NCBI RefSeq assembly: GCF_907164915.1
Contig: NC_061867.1
Span: 33,725,751 to 33,789,750, forward strand
DNA length: 64,000 bases
Direction: 5' to 3'
Source: Impatiens glandulifera
Lineage: Eukaryota; Streptophyta; Magnoliopsida; Ericales; Balsaminaceae
This document shows, one piece after another, positions 1 to 11,194 of the stretch (the stretch's first letter is position 1; each line of letters begins with the position of its first letter). The notes beneath the pieces were generated by a model. The model searched no databases, was not told the DNA's origin, and worked only from the letters and a program-made list of their open reading frames with translations. Both the position numbers and the translations under genes were made by a program.

Positions 1-768
1 ACAGAATACTGAGATATCCCTAGTGTAACATTAGAAACCATCAATAATAAAGAATTTGCCAAACAAAGAAGTGCAGTCAAACTTTTTTAACATTTTGAGA
101 AACAAACCTTTGAAAAAGCGCCAGCAAGGTCATCGATATCAGAAACCGATCCCAAAACCTCACTCTGCAACCAAAGAAAATCTAGTAAGTCTCGTAACTC
201 ACTAAATTCGATTTTACAAACATTTTACTATATCGTTTGAAACATAAAGAAAAAACTCGCCTCTGATCTGTCCAAACGATAATCATCTGCCACAGGGAAA
301 TCATCTTCATCCTCATCTAACCCACCTAACTCTACTTCTTCAACAGTGTGGTTACCAAAGAAAGCATATTGTGATGCATCAAATAGCGAAGCCTCTGCAT
401 TAAATGACATTATATAATAGAGATGTGAGCCTGTTGTATATAGAAAGCCAATCAACAAACCTATTTAGAAAGGGCATGTAGTAATATTTTTAACTGTGGC
501 TAGGTATCACCAAGAAATCACCATTTCATTTTGTTTCAAACAAATACTCACTCATGTTATGAACAATTACAGAGAATAAATTTTTCAATGGAGAATCCTC
601 AAGCTGCTAAACCCACTAAAAGTTGGAAAACTATTTGAATTCCATATAACTGAGAAGTAAACAACAACACAAGAATCGGAGAAAACCTGTCGAACTGGCG
701 CCCACATGCTCACGACCAGCAAAATCTGAGTTCTCCTGAATTCTACTTTCACCGCCAAATCCATCCAT
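1..768 (-). CDS. PAT1: PAT1-type mRNA decay factor, 5' exons (partial)
   Basis: This is the N-terminal part of a PAT1 (topoisomerase II-associated PAT1) homologue, a cytoplasmic P-body protein that links deadenylation to decapping of mRNA. Three exons can be read: 768-687 (ATG at 768, beginning MDGFGGESRIQE), 394-261 and 164-108, and the gene continues off the left edge. The diagnostic motif FDASQYAFFG followed by an acidic EEVELGGLDEDEDD tract lies in exon 2, and exon 3 gives SVSDIDDLAGAFSK, both in the order expected for plant PAT1. Exon phases agree: exon 1 ends in phase 1, exons 2 and 3 in phase 0. The intron between exons 2 and 3 has a GC donor (GAG|GCGAGT), because the nearby GT donor would bring in a stop. 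An in-frame ATG at 410 lies in the preceding intron and is not the start. The family is clear; the start is inferred from its fit to plant PAT1 N-termini. Confidence 0.88.
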
Positions 769-1290
769 TGTAAATCCTTCAACTAGCAACTACCAAACCC
801 TAGATGTACAAACACCCTATACTTGAAACAAGCAATAAATCTGACGCACAACCTTTAGTCTATCGAAAAGAAAGACGCTTGAAAGGGTATTGTTGAAAAC
901 CCTCAAGGCAGAAACTTCTTGTGTTGTCTATGAAGAAAGGATCTGCACAGTTATAAGAGATTATGCTAGGGCAGAGCCGCGTAAACAAGGACCCTGCTCA
1001 TGGTCATAGGAGGAGGGTAATCGGGGTAAGAGGAGAAAAAAGGCGATGAAAGAGAGAGAGAGGGAGAAGGAGAAGGAGAGATCTAACGCAGATTTTGATT
1101 ATAAACAGAGATGTGGGTAGGCTTGATTATTGAGGTTTGCGGCCGAGGGCCGGCCGAGATTGTGGTTAGATTTTGAAGTGGCTAAGTGTGAAGAAATAGT
1201 GCCTGGACGCGCCGCGGAAAGGAAAGGGAAGAGAGGTTCATTGACCTTGAAGAATTGCGTGATCTATAGATCTATATTTCTTTTATCACT
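769..1290 (-). promoter_or_regulatory. Probable 5' leader and promoter of the PAT1 gene
   Basis: The stretch upstream of the PAT1 start has no open frame of note. It holds a purine-rich tract on the plus strand (GA repeats at about 1045-1080), which would be a CT-rich leader in the sense of the gene, and a GC-richer patch around 1130-1230. CT-rich leaders are common in plant 5' untranslated regions. No TATA box can be assigned with confidence. Confidence 0.35.
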
Positions 1291-2559
1291 ATAAATGCAT
1301 CAACATTTCTAGCTAATGGCTGGGGGATATGCATGTGGTTAAAAAAAAAAATACATTTTTTTTTTCTTTCTTTTCTTTTCTTTATTTTATTTCTACCAAT
1401 TTTGCAATTTTCATAAATATGTTTATTTCTAAACATATCAAACATTATTTCAAATCTAATGAATATTAGTGGGAAGAAATGAATAAAGAAAAAAAAGAAA
1501 CAAGTTACAATTGTTTACGAAGACCACACATTATTCATTCAAATAAAAGTGGAAGAAATCTTTTCTTCTAGTGTAGCGGCAATAAAATGTGGATATTTTC
1601 AGTCTCCCTGAGGTCCTGGGTTCGAGCTAGTCAGACGGTAAGTTCTGTGTATAGTTAAATGATTAAGTGTGTTTGCGGGCTATTTGTTTAACTCACGGAG
1701 ATTAGTCTCACTCGAAATGAGAAACGAAACATAATGTTCGAAAAAAGAAAACTAAAATGGAAGAATGGATTTAATGTTATGGACTGGACGACAATGGAGG
1801 AGAGAAGACAATTTGATACTAAGAAGTTAATAATTTATTGACACAATACTGATTTAAACATTTGTCAATTGCAACTTTCATAATCTCACAATTATTGTGA
1901 AGTCTTTCTTTTTTCATAATGATTTTGATTTCGCTTCTCCATATTTTGTTATGTTTCGCAAATTTGTTGAGGTGGTTTATTAATGTTTTCGGTATATCTT
2001 TTATTTTCATTTTGTAATTCTCTTTATAGTAATAACACATAAGTTAAATCTTTATTTTTGTTGAAAAGGCTAACAATGTTAGTATATATTAGTTGTTGTA
2101 CTTATTGATAAAATATTATAGTTGAATTTGTTTTTAATCTCCTCTATGACAATAGACTATAAAACTTATTTATTCAGATTTTCTTCAAGGGATTCAGACA
2201 TGAGAATTAAAGGCAATTCATGAAACTGTTAGTAGACTTTCTTCAAAGTAGAAGTCATCACCGATGAACACACATCAAGATTCGTCTAAGTTCAAAGATA
2301 TAAATATTTTAAAGTAAAATGTTTTATTTCAATGCTTAAGGGAGCCCACGAAAAAATCATGAATAATTGACTAGATTCATTTCTCATGTTTCAAGCAAAA
2401 TGTTCTCTTTCAATGCTAAAGGAACCAACAAAGACAAAGAAATCGCTAATCACCATTTGAGAACCATTTGGCTCCAAGCAAAATGTTCTATTTCAATATT
2501 AAAGGGAGTAGACCAATAATGTTCGAGAACATTTGGCTAGAAACCTTTCTCATATTATA
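1290..2559. other. AT-rich spacer
   Basis: Apart from the SINE at 1568-1747 I see no gene. The stretch has poly-T and poly-A runs near 1340-1370. From 2210 to 2530 there is a loosely repeated phrase around AAAATGTTCTATTTCAATG with GGGAGCCCACGAA/GGAACCAACAAAG, about three diverged copies some 70-100 bp apart. Confidence 0.5.
1568..1747 (+). mobile_element. tRNA-derived SINE, plus strand
   Basis: A SINE of the same family as the better copy at 47316-47513. It has a tRNA-like head with a B-box-like GGGTTCGAGCT at about 1618-1628, preceded by CTGAGGTCCT as in the other copy. The body contains GCGGGCTAT and GGAGATTAGTCTCAC, and the tail GTTCGAAAAAA is a short A-rich 3' end. Similar sequences on both sides (AAAGTGGAAGAA and AAAATGGAAGAA) may be a decayed target-site duplication. 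It is diverged, with an eroded A box, and unlikely to be active. Confidence 0.7.
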
Positions 2560-3790
2560 AATATTATAAATTTTAATAATTTTTTTTTTTTTTTTTTTAT
2601 AAATGCATCTACCTTTATAATTTTTATATTTATTATATATATATAAACATTTTTTTTTATAAATACACCTACCATCATAATTTTTATATTTATTTTATTT
2701 ATATATATAAATAATTCTTTTTTTATAAATGAACCTAACTTCATAATTTTTATATTTATATATAATATTACATATTTATTTTATTTATATATAAAAACAA
2801 TTTTGTTTTTTGTTATAAATGTACTTACCATTATAAATTTTATATTTATTATATATTTATATAAACATTTTTTTTTGGTTATAAATACACCTACCTTGAT
2901 ATATATATATGAATAACTTTTTATTTTAGTTATAAATACACTTATTTAATATATATATATATATTCATATTTTTTATTGAATATTTTAATATTTCAAATC
3001 AAATTCACTCAAATCACTCAAATCAAATAAATCTTATGAATTCTATCTAAAAAATTATTTATATTATTGAGGTATACATTAAATATTATTTTTTAAAAAA
3101 ATTACCAATTTGACACACATATATATATATATATTTATTAAATATTAATTATAAAATTTAAGTTCAAATAAAATAAAATTAACGAATTCTCATATTAATT
3201 CAAGATATAAACACACATTTTATAAATGCACACACCTTTATAAATTTTATATTTATTTTATTTGTATGTATAGATATATAAACAATTTATTTTTTTATAA
3301 ATATATACCTTCATCATTTTTATATTTATTATATATATATATATATATATAAATAATTTTACTTTTATTATAAATGCACCTCCCTTCATAATTTTTATAT
3401 TATATATATATATATATATTTATAAATGCACCCACCTTCATAATTTTTATATTTATATTATTCATATATATACGTATTTTTTTTTATAAATGAATCTACA
3501 TTCATTGTTTTTATATTTATATATAATATTACATATTTATTTTATATATATATATATATATATATATTTTTGTTATAAATGCACCTACCTTCATATATTA
3601 TATATATAATTTTTTTTTATTTATTAATACTAATACCTTCATAATTTTTTATTTATATATAATATTACATATTTATTTTATTTATATATATAAACAATTT
3701 TTTTTTTATATAAATGTATCTATCTTTATATTTTTATATTTATTTTATATATATATATATATTCATATTTTTTTATTAAATATGTTAATA
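2560..3790. repeat. AT-rich degenerate tandem repeat
   Basis: About a dozen imperfect copies of a 60-90 bp unit follow one another. Each has ATAAATGCACCTACCTTCAT or a variant, then AATTTTTATATTTAT, then a TA dinucleotide run, then a T run. The (TA)n and T tracts vary in length between copies. A phrase with CACTCAAATCAAATAAA and CTTATGAATTCTAT at about 2995-3045 recurs at about 3795-3835 and in part near 7965. No protein is encoded; the short frames here are translations of the repeat. Confidence 0.75.
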
Positions 3791-3844
3791 CTTCAAATCA
3801 GATTCACTCATATTAAATAAACCTTATGAACTCTATTAGAATCA

Positions 3845-4050
3845 CGATTGTTGGCACATCTGACACAATCGTCACGATCTGCACGGTCGACACATTTGGC
3901 ACGTTCAGCACAATCAGAACGGTCGCGCAAAATTCAATTGATTGATTTAGTCCCAGGTTATGAGAGACGTGTTCGGAGTCACGACCTTCGGCACATTCGG
4001 CACGATCGACATAATCGACACGTTTGGTACGTTTATCTAGAAATTGTTCA
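3845..4050. repeat. Short-period degenerate minisatellite
   Basis: A GC-richer island inside AT-rich DNA made of loosely periodic 10-14 bp words such as TCGACACATTTGGCACG, TTCGGCACATTCGGCACG and ATCGACATAATCGACACG, in two blocks (about 3850-3935 and 3970-4035) separated by a unique stretch. The periodic structure leaves both strands open for 78-89 codons, which I take as a by-product and not as a gene. Confidence 0.5.
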
Positions 4051-4104
4051 CTTGTGTCACGAATATTGGGACGGAAAATCATAAATACAGTCGATAAAGT
4101 TGTT

Positions 4105-6160
4105 TGAGGACAAGTCTGGGGTTGTAATTGCTCTAGGTCATCGATTGCTTTCAGTTTTTAGGTCATTGAGTTGTGTAATAGGGTCACTAGTTGGCTAGTC
4201 TACGGTCATTCCTAGTCGTAGATTTTTCTCGATTGTAAGTAAATTGGGTTTGGTTGAGTTGTCTGTATTCTTAATTTGTTACATTACAGTTCTTCTGCTA
4301 AGATGGGGAGAAAGAATATGAATAAGACAAAAGAAGTGCATGGCTTTGTGGAAATCGATTCAAGCAAGAAAATGATAGATGAAACAGGAAAAAAATAGAT
4401 TTCTAAGAAACCAGAAATGTAGAAACAGAGCTCACAGAAGATTGATGAAGAAATGCAGAATGAAACTGAAAATTTAAAGCCTAAAATAAAAAATGTTGAA
4501 ATATGGAAGGTTGGATACACTGAAAGGGTAAATCTCTACGGACTCAAGAATCAAATTGCGACATTGTTGTTCCAAACAAAGAAATGAGAGATTCTGCTCA
4601 GCAAAGAAAAAACACAGCAAACCACTATCCAACTCAATATTCACTATCTTCAGGATTAGAACTTACTAAAACAAGAGGAATACAAGAAGAAAATTAGCTA
4701 GTCTGTAGAAATAATGAGGGATCTTATGAAGTGCACAAAAATCAAGACCTATACTATCAGAAATAATTCCAGTTGGAAAGTTAATGAAGTCTGGAAGAAA
4801 AATGCAGCACATAAATATGAAGATGGGGAGAAATATAAAGGCAAAACATACATGGGAGATTTTAAACCAAAAGTTGAGATTCTTAAATCCCCTTTTGAGT
4901 TTAAATTATCTGTTGAAGTGGAGGGAAAATGCATTAAAGAATGGGAAAATGTAGTTGTTGGGAACTACATAGGTATGAATCGTGTATCTTTTCCAGTCAC
5001 TAAGGATGTTTTGCTAAAATAATGGGAGCATATGGGATTGGGAAAGGTACAAATATCCATGACCTCTATTTCTTGAAATTCAAGCAAGGAACAAATCTGG
5101 AAAATATTCTGAAGTTGGGACACACATATGTTGGGTCAAACTGTATGAAGCTGGAAAAATGGTCCGAAGGTATGAAGCACTCAGCAAACCGAAGGAAATA
5201 TCTCAAATTTGGTTCAAACTAAGGAACATTCCATCTCATATGTATAACGCAGAAGCATTTAGCCATTCACTAGTCTCTTGGGGAAACCATTATATATGGA
5301 CCCAATAACGGAGGAAAGCGAACACATCACATATGCTATGATAAGCATTGAAGTGCATCTTAGAAACACTTTACCAACAAAGATGACAATAGTTGATAGA
5401 AGAGGCAAACCCATAGACATAGATATTATGTATGAATGGAGGCTAAATAGATGTACGTTCTGCAATACTTTTGAACATCCCAGTAACAAATGTGCGAAAG
5501 CAATTGAAGAACAGAAGGAAAAACTAAAAGTTTAGGAGCAAAATGAGAAAGTTAAAACTGAAGAATCAAACAATCAGAATGAGGAAGCTAAAGATACAGA
5601 TGCAGATGATGGGAATGATGAAAAATTAAAGGAAATGAAAGATGAAAAATTAGAGAAAGAAGAAGATGAAGAGTCAGAGGAAGGAAAAGGGGAAGAATTA
5701 GAAGAAGGAAGTGACAAGAATTAAGTGGATGATAGTGATGAGGAAACATTAAAAGTAGACCGAATGAAGTCAGACAAAAATGAAGCAAAAAAATATGAAG
5801 GTAAATGTAAAATTCCTAAAACACTGAAACGTATTTCATTTTATCGGATTAGTGTTGGCTCCTTTAAAGCAAAACAGATCCAAGGGAATGAATTCAATGT
5901 TCATAAACAGTCATCATTAAATGCAATAATTCAATCATTAATAAAGAAGCATAGATCCAAACATGTGATTAGAAAAAGTAGGTGGACTGCGAGAGTAGCA
6001 GATTGAGATCCGAAAGTAGCGGAAATGATATTGTCTACATTGAACAAGAATGTTAAGTAGTATGATTGATATGCTTTAGTTGTCTGTAATCTCGGTTTTT
6101 TTTCTAATCAGATACTCTAGGGTCGTTTGATTCTTTTAATCAAAGTTAGGGTTTCTTAAT
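4105..6160 (+). mobile_element. LINE-like element carrying only an ORF1
   Basis: A non-LTR retrotransposon relic with a leader (about 4105-4302), a decayed ORF1 (4303-6062) and a short tail. The second copy at 61230-62087 matches it from the leader through ORF1, so this unit was mobile as a block. No reverse-transcriptase or endonuclease reading can be found after ORF1; the sequence goes straight to a short unique tail and then to the Helitron end at 6165. I infer a 3'-deleted or non-autonomous LINE. Neither terminus is exact, and no target duplication was recognised. Confidence 0.65.
4303..6062 (+). pseudogene. LINE ORF1: DUF4283 domain plus CCHC zinc knuckle, broken
   Basis: Plant L1-type ORF1 proteins bind the element RNA; they carry a DUF4283 domain followed by a CX2CX4HX4C knuckle. 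Here the reading is broken into pieces by stops and frameshifts: an early stop at 4396, a good segment at 4714-5019, one at 5022-5219, and one at 5278-5532. The last begins with GKPLYMDPITEE, the phrase usual just before the knuckle, and holds CTFCNTFEHPSNKC at 5452-5493, a perfect knuckle spacing. It is followed by a very acidic and basic low-complexity tail (about 5535-5800) and a C-terminal part rich in lysine at 5725-6006. At least four disabling changes are visible. Confidence 0.75.
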
Positions 6161-6164
6161 GAAA

Positions 6165-7931
6165 CTAGCATGAATCCCGTGCATTTGCACGAGTAATAAT
6201 ATAAAAAACCGTGAAAAAATATTACGGTAAAAAATTTATGGGCGGGTCAACCCACAATCCGACCCAAGTATCCACTTACTCTCACATATATCCAAATTAA
6301 CCACAGCTCTTGACCCACCAATCCGAACACTTTAAAAATTAAGCATCATTATATATATATATATATTAGTTAGTTAAAAAGTTGAACTTATATTGTTAAA
6401 ATGTCACGCGTTTATCAAAATTTGGGTTGAATTTAAAATATAAAGTGTTATTAGCCTAGTTGGTTAAAAGGTTGTACTTGTTTTTGTTAAGTTGCAAGTT
6501 CGAACCATACCTATAGCATTTTTAATTTTATTTTTAACCGTTTTAAGTTTATGGGCGGGTCAACCCACAATCCGACCCAAATATCCATTTACTCTCACAT
6601 ATATCCAAATTAACCACAACTCTCGACCCGGTAATCCAGACACTTTAAAAATTAAACATCATTACATATATATAGATTAGTTAATTAAAAAGTTGAACTT
6701 ATATTGTTAAAATGTCACGCGTTTATCAAAAATTTTGAGTTAAATTTAAAATATAAAGTGTTATTAGCTTAGTTGGTTAAAATGTTGTACTTGTTTTTGT
6801 TAGGTTGCAAGTCGAACCATACCTATAGCATTTTTAATTTTATTTTTAACCGTTTTAAGTTTATGGGCGGGTCAACCCACAATCCGACCCAAGTATCCAT
6901 TTACCCTCACATATATCCAAATTAACCACAGCTCTTGACCCGACAATCCGGACACTTTAAAAATTAAGCATTATTATATATATATATAGATTAGTTAGTT
7001 AAAAAGTTGAACTTATATTGTTAAAATGTCACGCGTTTATCAAATTTTGAGTTGAATTTAAAATATAAAGTGTTATTAGCCTAGTTAGTTAAAAGGTTGT
7101 ACTTGTTTTTGTTAGGTTGCAAGTTCGAACCATACCTATAGCATTTTTAATTTTATTTTTAACCGTTTTAAGTTTATGGGCGGGTCAACCCACAATCCGA
7201 CTCAAGTATCCATTTACCCTCACATATATCCAAATTAACCACATCTCTCGACCCGGCAATCCGGACACTTTAAAAATTAAGCATCATTATATATATTTAG
7301 ATTAGTTAGTTAAAAAGTTGAACTTATATTGTTAAAATGTCACGCGTTTATCAAATTTTGGGTTGAATTTAAAATATAAAGTTTTATTAGCCTAATTAGT
7401 TAAAATGTTGTACTTCTTTTGTTAGGTTGCAAGTCGAACCATACCTATAGCATTTTTAATTTTATTTTTTAACTGTTTTAAGTTTATGGGCGGGTCAACC
7501 CACAATCTGACCCAAATATCCATTTACTCTCACATATATCCAAATTAACCATAGCTCTCGACCCGGCAATCCGAACACTTTAAAAATTAAGCATCATTAT
7601 ATATATATATATATAGATATAGATTAGTTAGTTAAAAAGTTGAATTTATATTGTTAAAATATCACGCGTTTATCAAATTTTGGGTTGAATTTAAAATATA
7701 AAGTTTTATTAGCTTAGTTGGTTAAAAGGTCATACTTGTTTTTGTTAGGTTGCAAGTTCGAACCATACCTATAACATTTTTAATTTTATTTTTAACCATT
7801 TTAAATTTATGGGCGGATCAACCCAAAATCCGACCCAAATATCTATTACTTTCACATATATCCAAATTAACCACAACTCTCGACCCGGTAATCCAGACAC
7901 TTTAAAAATTAAGTATCATTATATATATAGA
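6165..7931 (-). mobile_element. Non-autonomous Helitron with internal tandem units
   Basis: Read on the minus strand, the element begins with TC followed by a TA-rich start (TCTATATATATAATGATAC, from 7931) and ends with CTAG at 6168-6165. A hairpin, CTCGTGCAAATGCACGGG, lies at 6193-6176, about 7 bases before CTAG. The flanks are A before TC and T after CTAG, as expected for insertion between A and T without target duplication. These three marks define Helitrons. No Rep/helicase gene is present, so it depends on another copy. The inside is almost wholly tandem repeat. Fragments of the same family lie at 36000-36570 and 40491-41403. Confidence 0.75.
6238..7930. repeat. Tandem repeat of about 312 bp with tRNA-like A and B boxes
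   Basis: The phrase ATGGGCGGGTCAACCCA starts near 6238, 6551, 6863, 7176, 7486 and (variant) 7809, giving spacings of 313, 312, 313, 310 and 323 bp. Each full unit contains TAGCCTAGTTGGT (a close match to the Pol III A box) and, about 33 bases on, AGTTCGAACC (close to the B box), for example at 6452-6464 and 6497-6506. The units differ by point changes and by the length of a TA run. B boxes in the second and fourth full units have lost one base. Both boxes lie on the plus strand, opposite to the Helitron's own polarity. Confidence 0.85.
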
Positions 7932-10150
7932 TGTCGTTAAACTATTTTCCCAAAAAAAATTATGAATTCTATCTAAAAAATTATTTATATTAATTGAGGT
8001 ATTCATTAAATATTAAATTTATTTCTTAAAAACTACCAATTCAATATATATATATATTAAATATTAATTATAAAATTTAAAAATAAAATAAACCTAATGA
8101 ATTCTCATTAATTTTTTTTATCTATATTAATTGAGTTTATTATTAAATATTAATTCAAGAGTTCCCGTAATATAAAATTTAATTGAATAATATCGTTGAA
8201 ATGATATAGCTGCAATTAAACCAACTAGATTTTTCATATTCTTTTCCACACAACATCAAAAAGGTCTAATTAAAGACAGAATGTCCAATTGAAGAAAGAA
8301 GAGTGTGTTTTTTCAGTTGCTACAACCCTCTCTATATATAATGATACTTAAAATAAACAATATAACACAATAATCTACATTAGGTACTTTTTCTCTCCTC
8401 TCTCCTCTCTCCTCTCTCCTCTCTCCTCTCTCCTCTCTCCTCTCTCCTCTCTCCTCTCTCCTCTCTCCTCTTCTTTTTTTCTTAATTAAATTTTGTTTAC
8501 TCTTATCATTTATTCAACCAAGTTCAATTGAAGAGAGAGTTCCTATAAATAATCTTAGATCAACAAGGTATAGTGGAAGAGAGAAGGTCCAATTGAAGAG
8601 AGAACAATTGAAGAGAGAAGAATGTGATATTCAATTGCTATCAAGGCGGTTAAGATTGAGAGTTTACGTAAAATCGTTTAAATATGTAAACTTGTAAAAT
8701 CGAGATTTTACTCAAAATTGTAAAAGTTTACCTAAAATAATATTTATTTACATTAATGATTAAAAATATAATTTTTAAAATAATATATAATTAATTAATT
8801 TATAAAAGAATAAACATAATTATTTAATAAAATATTAATATATTCTAAAATATTTAACAAGTTTATAATTTGTAATATAAATATATTTTCTACTTAAAAT
8901 TTTAAATAAATAACCAAATAAAGTTAATAATATATATAAATATTCATAAAATTTTTAATAATGGCAACTCTTATTCTTTATCCTCTCCTTTGTAGTTAGA
9001 TTCCTCTTTATTAACAATAGTCGAGTTTGATTTTCACTGTTCTTTACAAATCTCTTTACTTCCATTCATAGATCCATTAATATAAGATCAAAGAAGAACT
9101 TGTAATGTAAAACCGTCTGATAGCAGTGATTTTACTGAGTTTATCGATTTCAATGAGTTAAATCGTGAAATCACTACAATTTTGTTTCTAAACGAGTTTC
9201 TTAGACTCTTGACTCGTTTTCGCTAAGTCGACTCATAAATTTAATTTATATTTTTTTTAAAATATTTTAAATTTATTTAAATAAATATGTAAAAAATTAA
9301 CAGACTAAAATAATATATATTTTTTTAAATTCTTAATATTTTAATAATATACTATATAAATAAACATTTATAACTATTAGTTTTTTTGTAAGATATTTTA
9401 TTCTAAATTATTATTATTGATACACATATAAAAAAAATGTGTTGAGATGATTGTGTAAAATAGTAATGTGGTTATAAATTAGTAAAAATAATGGTGGTCC
9501 ATTGGTGGACTGAAGTGAGGATAATATTAAGATTATTTCGTGCAAAAATGTTTGAAATGAGGTCACATGATTAGTAATATGAGAGATTCATTAGGAACAG
9601 AAAGATATATTGATTATTAAAATAAATGAATGAGATGGTTGATTTGACCCGAAGTGAAAGTAGTGTCTCGTTTAGGTTGATTAAATTGGAGAAAAAATAT
9701 GATGAAATGGTTGGTTGACTGAACTTAGGTCACGACATTAGTAATATGAAGTCCATTAGAGAACAAAAGGTATTGGTGGTTTATACAACTAATACTTTAT
9801 TTTAGATGATGAAGATGCACTAATGGAGATAACTAGAGGAGAATATAAAATCATTTAAATGTTGCTCAAAAGAATAATGGATCAGGGAGACAAAATCTAT
9901 GTATATTTATCTAGAATATGGAACTTCAAAGAAAGAACATCAACTTCGAATCAAATATTTTTTAAAGTTATTTAAAAAATAAAAATATTGTTTAAACACA
10001 GAAATAAAGCATGATATGAAAATAAAAAATAAAAATATGAAAAAACAATATTTAATAAGTTATGAAACTCGTAAATTCTCGAGAAAAACGATTAACTTCC
10101 AGACACTCTACTGACTTTCCTAAACGAATCTTAGAAAACATCATAACAAT
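7932..10150. other. AT-rich spacer with a 7-bp microsatellite
   Basis: A (CTCTCCT)n array of about 80 bp lies at 8390-8472. TCCAATTGAAGAAAGAAGAG at 8283 recurs as TCCAATTGAAGAGAGAA at 8590, a diverged direct repeat around the microsatellite. At 9440-9790 two loosely similar blocks share GGTGGTCCATTGG, GAGATGGTTG and ATTAGTAATATGA. I see no gene. Confidence 0.5.
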
Positions 10151-10159
10151 AGTATTATG

Positions 10160-10520
10160 AATTATACGAATCGATCATCTACGACCATTGAAAGTTTGAC
10201 GATTTTCTCCAACCATATAGTCCACCAAAGAATAATTGGGATGTTAACCCAAATATGTAGGTTTTTCATATCAGTCGCATCAATCTAAACTTTCCAGCAA
10301 CTACCTAAAGACTCGGGTATCACCAAATAAATTCAAGTAATATTCCACAAAAGACTCCAAATACTAGTGTCACCCATTGACAATAAAGTAAGTGAGTTGA
10401 CGATTCAACCTCTTCTTGACACATACGACTAGCCATAAAATAGCTTTATTTCATGCCCATATCATCTATTAAAATTTCACCATAAATAACTCTACATCCA
10501 AAAACGAAATCTTAGAAGGA
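10160..10520 (-). pseudogene. LINE ORF2 C-terminus (zf-RVT-like), decayed
   Basis: The minus strand reads, across several stops, a phrase ASRMCQEEVESSTHLLYCQW followed by VFGVFCGILLEF. This resembles the zf-RVT region at the end of plant L1 ORF2 proteins (cysteines, then E..E...H.L..C) and is followed by a tryptophan-rich stretch as in that family. There is no long open frame. The resemblance is by eye and the element borders are not visible. Confidence 0.45.
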
Positions 10521-10682
10521 ATTTTTTACTCCCAAAATTTTTTCCAACAAAAATTGAGATAATATTATATTTGAATAAACCTATAAAAGGACTATCACTT
10601 TTTAAAACAAAATTTTTTAATTGTACGAAGGGTTTTAAAAATGAATTAAGATTTTTTTATTTATAATTTGTGAGTTTGTATT

Positions 10683-11194
10683 TGTTGGTAATAAAGCGGA
10701 ATAATCACCACACTTGTGATAATAAACTATTCCCCACTTGATTGGATCTTTAGGAGTGAGAAACAACAAACATAAAAGGAAATATAAATGAAACAAGAAC
10801 ACCAAAATTTTAACGTGGAAAACCTTCTCAAATCAAGGAATAAAAAGCACGAGTCTTTTGTCCAAAAGAAGCTTCACTATAATCAAATGTTAAACACGAC
10901 ACAAATGAAGATAAGAACTAAACAAAAAAGAGATCTCACTATCTCTCTATAAGTGTATGCTAGATGACTTTCAGATGTTTTTTGATAAGGCCACTTTCTC
11001 CATCTTTTATAGCAGAACGAGGACAACTCAAGAGTCTTTTTCTAATAAGATAACCATGCCTTTATTTAACACAAAAGGACTCTTGAGCTTTGGACTTCTG
11101 GGATTCTAGACTTCTGGGCTTTTAAACTTCTGGATTTCTTAAACAGGCTGGACTTTTTATTACATAATTAGGAGCCCAAACAAATAACCCAACA
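10683..11194 (-). mobile_element. Ty1/copia 3' LTR (512 bp)
   Basis: A TG...CA sequence with perfect TGTTGG/CCAACA inverted ends. On the minus strand it is preceded by a polypurine tract (GATGAGGGAGTT, 11206-11195), marking it as the 3' LTR of the copia RT/RNase H remnant at 11195-12725. A TATA box, CTATAAAAGATGG, lies on the minus strand at about 11003-11015. The matching 5' LTR is not in the window. Confidence 0.7.

Noticed and set aside
228..458. 76-codon minus frame starting at 458 or 410 as the PAT1 N-terminus
   Set aside because: The acceptor at 396-395 joins exon 1 (ending 687) in frame just before EASLFDASQ, so both ATGs lie in the intron. The frame's end (after 261) is also intron.
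585..782. 65-codon minus frame overlapping PAT1 exon 1
   Set aside because: It uses another frame. The frame from ATG 768 gives MDGFGGESRIQE and splices correctly to the conserved PAT1 exon.
3813..4084. Open frames of 89 and 78 codons on both strands
   Set aside because: They arise from a short-period repeat free of stops on both strands; there is no domain or splice context.
6492..7305. Two near-identical 62-codon frames beginning MQVRTIPIAFLILFL
   Set aside because: They are translations of the Helitron's 312-bp unit, start at the B box, and are broken in the other units.
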